Shown piece by piece: positions 1 to 5,800 of a DNA stretch of 8,580 nucleotides. The stretch is from assembly GCA_023132105.1 (NCBI GenBank), contig JAGLYS010000056.1:1-8580 (forward strand), given 5' to 3'. Position numbers and translations under genes: made by a program. Source of the DNA: Caldifarciminota bacterium (GTDB lineage: Bacteria > Hydrothermota > 32-111 > QNBC01). A model generated the notes under the pieces. That model was given only the letters and a program-made list of their open reading frames with translations, had not been told where the DNA came from and made no database searches. The stretch's first letter is position 1, and every line of letters starts with the position of its first letter.

Positions 1-1
1 T

Positions 2-376
2 ACAGTGAAAAAAGAAATTGATACGTTACATTCTCAGAATGAAATCGATTCCTTTTTCGTATTGCAGACTTCTATAAAATTCCAAGTATCTTTAGAAGCA
101 TTTGCAGCAAGATTGGAATATTTAGGATATATAAAGAAGGAGAAGAAAAACAATCTAATTGATAAAAATATTAAAAAGGAATTTTGGAACCAATATAATT
201 TAGAAAATTCACAAGAGGAAGAGCTGCAAGATGAGGATGAATTTCCATTTTCTTACTTAATGCTTGCATATTCCGCTTATAAAAAGACGAAATTAACTAA
301 AATGAAATTTGCTAAATATTTAAATAAGAATATTGGTGAAATTGATTATTATCTAAAACAGAGAGGATTATATTGA
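2..376 (+). CDS. ImmA/IrrE-family metallopeptidase, C-terminal part (partial at left edge)
   Basis: Only the last 120 or so residues are visible. The frame is open to the left edge, so the GTG at position 5 is probably an internal valine codon, not a start. What is seen: numbering from that GTG, residues 12-43 contain the block FQVSLEAFAARLEYLGYI. This matches the 'F-x-VS-x-x-A-x-x-x-RL-x-x-LG' helix-turn region that follows the zinc peptidase core in the ImmA/IrrE family (COG2856). An acidic linker follows (about 68-79), then SYLMLAYSAYKKTKLTKMKFAKYLNKN, similar to the usual 'LA-x-x-AY-x-x-G-x-IS-x-x-x-LA-x-x-L' tail. The family's HEXXH zinc motif and any N-terminal HTH would lie outside the window. 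Family members often cleave XRE-type repressors in phage, ICE or toxin-antitoxin settings; that role is inferred here. It ends in tandem TGA TAA stops and is convergent with pbpC, so it is not in that operon. Confidence 0.6.
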   Translation, partial: TVKKEIDTLHSQNEIDSFFVLQTSIKFQVSLEAFAARLEYLGYIKKEKKNNLIDKNIKKEFWNQYNLENSQEEELQDEDEFPFSYLMLAYSAYKKTKLTKMKFAKYLNKNIGEIDYYLKQRGLY

Positions 377-417
377 TAAGAAAAGAGCATCTTAATGTTG
401 GATTTCCAATAGAATGA

Positions 418-440
418 AATTAATAGATTTCCTATTAGTT
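418..440. terminator. weak AT-rich hairpin between convergent genes, possible bidirectional terminator
   Basis: TAATAG (421-426) and CTATTA (432-437) are perfect inverted copies around a 5-nt loop. Two more A-T pairs and one G-U wobble extend the stem to about 9 bp. It sits in the 97-nt gap (377-473) between the immA-like stop and the pbpC stop, where a shared terminator would be expected. The stem has only one G-C pair and no clean T-run follows on either strand, so it is a poor intrinsic terminator. I see nothing else in the gap apart from a loose direct repeat of GATTTCC (401-407 and 426-432). Confidence 0.2.
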
Positions 441-473
441 AAATATCTTATACACCTAACAACAAATACATTC

Positions 474-2825
474 TTATTTTACGATAAATTCAATACTATC
501 GGATAAATTATTATCATCTTCCGAAACTGCTTTTAATGTATATCTACCTGGATTCACCTGCCACAAAAAGCTATGCTCTTTTGAAGTTGTTTGTAAGTGA
601 ACCCCATTCAAAATCCATTCTATCTTCCCCTCTGTAGTTGAGTTCTTCAATTCAAATCTTATTGATTGAAATTCAGGTGAAAGATTAGAAAGTCTATAAT
701 ATATAACTCCATCTTTAGGGTTAGAGATACTGAATTCCTTCTCCTGACAATATTCATTAGGTGGTGTTTTTATCCCGAGATTTTTTGCCCATTCATGATA
801 TTTTTCAGGTAAAACGGTAAATATTTCCCCTTTATGCTTTATATGCATATTGCAAATATCTCTTTCATAAATTGCCAAATCTCTCTCGGGAATAATTTCT
901 TCAATAATCGATGAACAGTTTATATTAGGTTTTTTCCCTGATAAAGCACAAATTGGAACTTTAACAATGTCATATGGTATAGTATATTTCCTGGGCCATT
1001 TCCTATTGTTATAAAGCATCATCATAATATTGGCAAATATAGGACCTGCACCCGATACACCGGATACATTTTGCATAGAGGAGTGATTGAAATTCCCTAC
1101 CCAGACACCGAGTGTAAAGTCTTTTGTAAATCCTATAGTCCAATTGTCGCAGAAATGGAAGGAAGTACCTGTTTTAACTGCACAGAAAAAAGGGAAATTC
1201 AACACGGAAGTGAATCCATATTCCGATGTTCTCGCAAATCTATCACTTAAAATATCTGAAATCAAATAGTTCATCTGATATGTAGAAATTATCTTTTCAT
1301 CAATGGCTTCATTCTGTTCTTCTCCGTTTATTGCCAATATCTCTTTTATCGGAATGAAATGTCCCATCCTTGCAATGCACATATATGCTCTTGTCAATTC
1401 ATATAGGTTTACTTCGCCCCCCCCGAGAACAAGACCAATACCATAATAATCTGCATCTTTATTCAATGAATGAAACTCATATTCTCTAAGTCGACTTAAA
1501 AACCTATCTATACCAATTTTAGCCAGAATTCTCACAGCAGGTATATTGAGTGAATTTGCAAGGGCTTCTCGAAGTCTCGTAGGACCATGAAATTTTTCCG
1601 AGTAATTTTTAGGACTGTATATACCTTCTGGCATTCGATAATAAGTAGGTATATCAGAAATTATAGTTGCCGGATTGAATCCTTCTTCCATCGCCATTAA
1701 ATATAAGAACGGTTTTAGCGTCGAACCCGGTTGTCTTGCAGCCCTTACTCCATCATTTTCCCCCTCATTATCTTTATTGAAATAATCTGCTGAACCTACA
1801 TAAGCCAATACTTCCCCTGTATGATTATCTAATAATATGGCTGCTGCATTTGTAACATTAAATCTTCTTAGTTTATATAATACCTTATTAATCTGTTCTT
1901 GAATCATTTTTTGCAATTCACCGTCTATGGTCGTTCTTACCACCTGTGCATTAACGGGCATATTACACATCAGATGAAAGGCAAAGTGTGGTGCAAGAAA
2001 AGATGAAATTTGAGGTTTAAGTAATACATTTTCCTTTAAAACACCTTTAATTCGCTCTTTTGGAATCAATCCCCGTTTATAAATATTTTCCAATACATAT
2101 TTCTGTCGTACTTTTATCTCTTTTAAATTATTATATGGATTGAGTTTATTCGGGGAATTCGGAATGGACGCCAAAAATGTTGCTTGTGCCAGAGTTAAGT
2201 CCGAGGATGGTATACCGAAATAAGCTCTGGCACCTCCTTCTACACCATAAAGATTGCCTCCCATAGGAAGTCTGTTAATATATTCTTCTAAAATCGTCTC
2301 TTTCTCCATTCCGGCTTCTAATCTATAAGCAAGATATGCCTCCTTGATTTTTTTTACCATCGTTCTCTTACCGGGGTTAATCATCCTTGCCAGTTGAAGA
2401 GTTATTGTAGAAGCACCAGAAACAACCCTTTTCGATTTTATATTCTGATAAATAGCTCTACATATAGCTCCATAATCGATTCCTTTATGTTGATAAAATT
2501 TCTTATCTTCGGACACTATTATTGCTTGCAGAAAATATGGAGAAACCTTATCGATACTCACATAAACAGATCTCTTGGAATTTTGTGAAAGTACTTCCTG
2601 AAGAAGATTTCCATCTCTATCATAGAATTTTACGGAATTGAATCGTTTTCTATTTATATCCCTTTTCTTAATAGGAAATATATAGGGCGTAAAGCGGAAA
2701 CTCAGTCCGGATATAAGTAATACACATACAAAAACTATTAATATTTTCAATTTATTAAAACTACAAAATGTTAAATATGTATTCCATTTTCGTTTTATTT
2801 TGTCTATTCCCCATTTTGTGTTCAT
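474..2825 (-). CDS. pbpC: Penicillin-binding protein 1C (bifunctional glycosyltransferase/transpeptidase)
   Basis: A 783-residue class A PBP that polymerises lipid II into glycan strands and carries a transpeptidase domain, anchored in the inner membrane with its body in the periplasm. In order: a basic N-terminus, one membrane segment (about 26-43), a GT51 domain (about 65-250) and a transpeptidase domain (about 325-605). GT51 shows SEDKKFYQHKG with catalytic E106, GASTITLQLARM (137-148), and KKIKEAYLA with the second glutamate E162. The transpeptidase shows S368-T-L-K371, S425-L-N427 and K551-T-G-T-S. Then comes the cysteine-bearing segment typical of PBP1C (C626, C637, C658; CALSG...C...C-N-M-H) and a C-terminal BiPBP_C Ig-like domain (about 697-783). 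This segment and tail separate it from PBP1A and PBP1B. Length fits the family. The ATG is preceded by AGAGGA. It lies 47 nt downstream of the A2M gene on the same strand, the known yfhM-pbpC pairing, and is probably cotranscribed. The C-terminal domain may contact the A2M (inference). A G8 tract lies in the conserved LGGGEV motif. Confidence 0.95.
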   Translation of the reverse strand: MNTKWGIDKIKRKWNTYLTFCSFNKLKILIVFVCVLLISGLSFRFTPYIFPIKKRDINRKRFNSVKFYDRDGNLLQEVLSQNSKRSVYVSIDKVSPYFLQAIIVSEDKKFYQHKGIDYGAICRAIYQNIKSKRVVSGASTITLQLARMINPGKRTMVKKIKEAYLAYRLEAGMEKETILEEYINRLPMGGNLYGVEGGARAYFGIPSSDLTLAQATFLASIPNSPNKLNPYNNLKEIKVRQKYVLENIYKRGLIPKERIKGVLKENVLLKPQISSFLAPHFAFHLMCNMPVNAQVVRTTIDGELQKMIQEQINKVLYKLRRFNVTNAAAILLDNHTGEVLAYVGSADYFNKDNEGENDGVRAARQPGSTLKPFLYLMAMEEGFNPATIISDIPTYYRMPEGIYSPKNYSEKFHGPTRLREALANSLNIPAVRILAKIGIDRFLSRLREYEFHSLNKDADYYGIGLVLGGGEVNLYELTRAYMCIARMGHFIPIKEILAINGEEQNEAIDEKIISTYQMNYLISDILSDRFARTSEYGFTSVLNFPFFCAVKTGTSFHFCDNWTIGFTKDFTLGVWVGNFNHSSMQNVSGVSGAGPIFANIMMMLYNNRKWPRKYTIPYDIVKVPICALSGKKPNINCSSIIEEIIPERDLAIYERDICNMHIKHKGEIFTVLPEKYHEWAKNLGIKTPPNEYCQEKEFSISNPKDGVIYYRLSNLSPEFQSIRFELKNSTTEGKIEWILNGVHLQTTSKEHSFLWQVNPGRYTLKAVSEDDNNLSDSIEFIVK
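1417..1424 (-). repeat. G8 homopolymer inside the pbpC transpeptidase region
   Basis: Eight consecutive G on the coding strand encode most of three glycines (residues 468-470, codons GGG GGG GGC) of the LGGGEV motif, between the SxN and KTG motifs. Such a run stands out in an AT-rich gene. Deleting one G gives GCG AAG TAA, a stop after 471 residues. Adding one G gives a TGA after 475 residues. Either slip would remove the KTG motif and the C-terminal domain but leave the glycosyltransferase domain. Whether it varies in nature is not visible here. Confidence 0.6.
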
Positions 2826-2828
2826 TTA

Positions 2829-2838
2829 TCCTCTTTCC
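2829..2838 (-). promoter_or_regulatory. ribosome binding site of pbpC
   Basis: The coding strand reads GGAAAGAGGATAA directly before the ATG. The GAGG core ends 4 nt from the start codon, which is a short spacing, but the purine-rich stretch is the only such stretch in the 47-nt gap and supports the chosen start. The next upstream ATG in the gap (2842-2840) is in another frame from pbpC and opens a six-codon frame. Confidence 0.55.
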
Positions 2839-2872
2839 GCATGTTTATATATTCTGTAATCCGAATTTCATA

Positions 2873-5800
2873 TCATTTTTGTATAGATATAAATCCCTCA
2901 CTACTTCTTCCGAATTGTTCCGGTTCATACATCAGAGATATTCTTGCACCCGGCCAGAAAAATACACCCGAAGAAGTAGCTCTTAGTAAGTATTTATATT
3001 TATAGATACCGGGTGTAATAAAATGCACATAAAGTCCAACTCTATCATCCCTTAATTCCGTATGCTCTATGGGGTTACGCCAGGATCCTCTACTTACATT
3101 TTCTGAAGTACCTGCTTTATATCTTGTAGATGTAGTTTTCAAAGAAGCATCTATTGCCTCTAATCCAGCAGGTATCGGGTCATCGATGATTAAATGATAA
3201 CCTGTTTGATGAACCAAAAATTCTAATTCTACCTCTATAATATCACCTGCATTTATCTTGACCTGTTTTGGTGGCTTTTTTCCATATTCCACTATTACCT
3301 TTTCCGTATCCTTGTTTCTAACCGTTCGTTTAATCGAAAAACCCTCTGTTCGTGACGGTTGAGGTCCCTTTAATCGGTATGAATATGAAAGAGTATAATA
3401 TAATCGTCCGCTACCTTTCTTAGATATTATTATATCATTCAAACCTTTGGGTAATTTTGATATAGGTACAAATTTCTCTTGAGGTTTGTATGTATAACCT
3501 TTAAATAGGTGTTTAACCATCTCTTCTCCGGCAATTAATATTGTACTTGTATATTCCGGTGGTTTAGCTTCCCTTTTTAACGAAATATCTACCAATCCAT
3601 CTATTGCCTTAGCGTTTTCATATGTATTTCTCCATCTTCCGTTTTTTCTCGCATTTAAAATGTACCTTGCCATTTTTGCTATATATTCACTTTCGGGATC
3701 CATTTCCAAGAATAATTTAATACCTTCAGCTGTTGTTATTACGGGTGAGTACATAAACAACCATGAGCGAGGAATCTCTCTCGGAGATTCGAAATGAGCT
3801 GTCTGGGCTGTTACGAACATACCATTTTTTATTTCGTCTAATAATTTATATGCCTCTTTTTTCCAATTTGACGATTGAAACAGGAGAAATGTAAGGTTTA
3901 TCTGTGCTCCATAACTTAATTCATTTCTTCGATTGAAATATTCCTCAAAGTAGGTTTCGTCTTTATGCCCTAAATGGTGCATCCCCATAAGAATATTAAT
4001 CCTGTATTCGGCAAGACCTTGCCATGTACTGAATCTATAACAAGGATTTCTTAATGTATTATCAAGGAAATTTAATAGTCTATTCACATTCTCTTTTGGA
4101 ACTCCATAATCAAGATCGCTACCTCTTTTTATAAGGTATGCAACATAAGGAGAGAGAAAACAATCGGATCTATTACTCGTAGGCCAGTATTTGAATCCGC
4201 CATCAGTGTTTTGCATAAGGATTATTTTTCTTATATTTGCTTCAATCACTTTATCGACCGGCTTAAATGCCTGTAAAGAAAATCCATATTTTTCTGATAA
4301 GAACTTTAACTGAATAAGAGCCAATAATCTGCTCAATGTTTGTTCCAGACAACCGTAAGGATAATCCACCAGATACTTTGCCCCTTCGCCTATGTTGGTC
4401 AAAGCCGTACTTGAAAGGAGTATATTTAATCCCCCTACATCTTCTCTAATTCCTTCTCCTATTTTAATTTTTTGTTTGGATCTATTTTTTGTCTCTCCTA
4501 CGGAAACAACAGTTTCCGTTGCTAATATGTCCCGGACTGTAAAAGGTATTTGCAATGCATCCGATTCTTCAATTTCTTTGTTATTATAGATACCATTAAA
4601 ATTAGCTGTAAATTTAAGTTTTGATTCACCAATGCCCTTTGCTATAAATGGAAAGAGTACTGTTTTTGACTCACCTGCTTTTATATGCACTCCTTTCTTT
4701 TCTACTTCATTATCCTTGAAAATAAGAGAATTGCCTGATATTTCTGCTTTTATATCAACCGATCCGTCGCCTTTTGTAAGATTTGTTACAGCGACACCGG
4801 ACAATAATTCATCCCCGATTCTTGCAAATCTTGGTAAAACAGGTCGAAGTATAAATGGTTGAGAAACTATTATTTTTTTATCTGCATAGCCAAACAGATT
4901 CTCCTTTCCTATTGCCACTACCATAATTTTCCATGTTGTAAGGTTATCAGGCATTTTAAATTTAAAATGGGCTTTTCCGTTTTTATCAGTTATTAAATTG
5001 GGATTATAATATGCTAATTTCAAAAATTCACTTCTCACCTTTGGACCGACAATTTTTTGCATTAATCCGCCACCATAACCCGAACCTTTCTGCAGTATAT
5101 CCTCCTCTGTTATTATAAACGGACGATTATCGTTTATTCTTGCTGATAACCCTCTATGTCTGTATACAATCCCCACTAAATCAGGTGGTTTATATCCGGT
5201 CAATGATAACACAGCTTCATCGACAATTATTACGGTTAATTCACTTTTATGTATCTTTTTATCTGTACATGTAACCTGAATATCTACATTTAACTCTTCG
5301 GATGGTCTTAGTTTATCCTGTGATGGTTTAATTTTCACATTAAGGTATTTATCGGAAATCGAAACATTAAATCCGATAAACCCAATCTTTTCTATATGTT
5401 TCCCCTCTTCCTCCTCTACAGGAACAATAGGTTTTCCTAACCGATATAATACAGCTCCTACATAAGCATTCGGTAACATATCCTCGGTTATTTGAAAACG
5501 ATAAGTGTATCCACTGCCTTTGATTTTTTTTGTATCTTTTAAGAATATCTTTTCACGGCATACGGTAAGGAAAAGCTCTGCTTCCGGAAACGGTGATTTT
5601 ACAAACACTACAGCCTCATCCCCTACTTTATACTCTTTTTTATCCATAATAATCTCAAGCTTATCTTCTCCTGCCCCCTCCCACGGGACATAATCTTCTC
5701 CTGCTACCCAGAGTGATGTAGCAGCAGATGTTCTGTTATCCGGCTTTTTTTTCAATTCTGCCATAACAATAAATGCTCCTGTCTCTTTTGGTGTCAATTT

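Noticed and set aside
5..7. GTG as the start codon of the left-edge gene
   Set aside because: Only four bases precede it, the frame is open to the edge, and the protein begins in the C-terminal half of its apparent family; it is more likely an internal valine codon.
377..394. Small hairpin TAAGA/TCTTA just after the left gene as an intrinsic terminator
   Set aside because: The stem is only 5 bp, nearly all A-T, with no following T-run.
1087..1269. Short plus-strand open frames opposite pbpC and the A2M gene
   Set aside because: They lie entirely antisense to genes with strong domain evidence, have no recognisable motif or ribosome binding site, and read as shadows.
2348..2355. A8 tract in the pbpC coding strand (and similar ones in the A2M gene at 5524-5531 and 5745-5752) as slippage sites
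   Set aside because: Each falls in a lysine-rich stretch of an AT-rich genome, so runs of eight A are expected; nothing else marks them as functional.
2873..2875. TGA as a recoded sense codon, with the A2M continuing to the pbpC start
   Set aside because: No in-frame TGA occurs inside about 2,680 codons of the two large genes, while tryptophan and glycine use their normal codons; a recoded TGA should appear many times.
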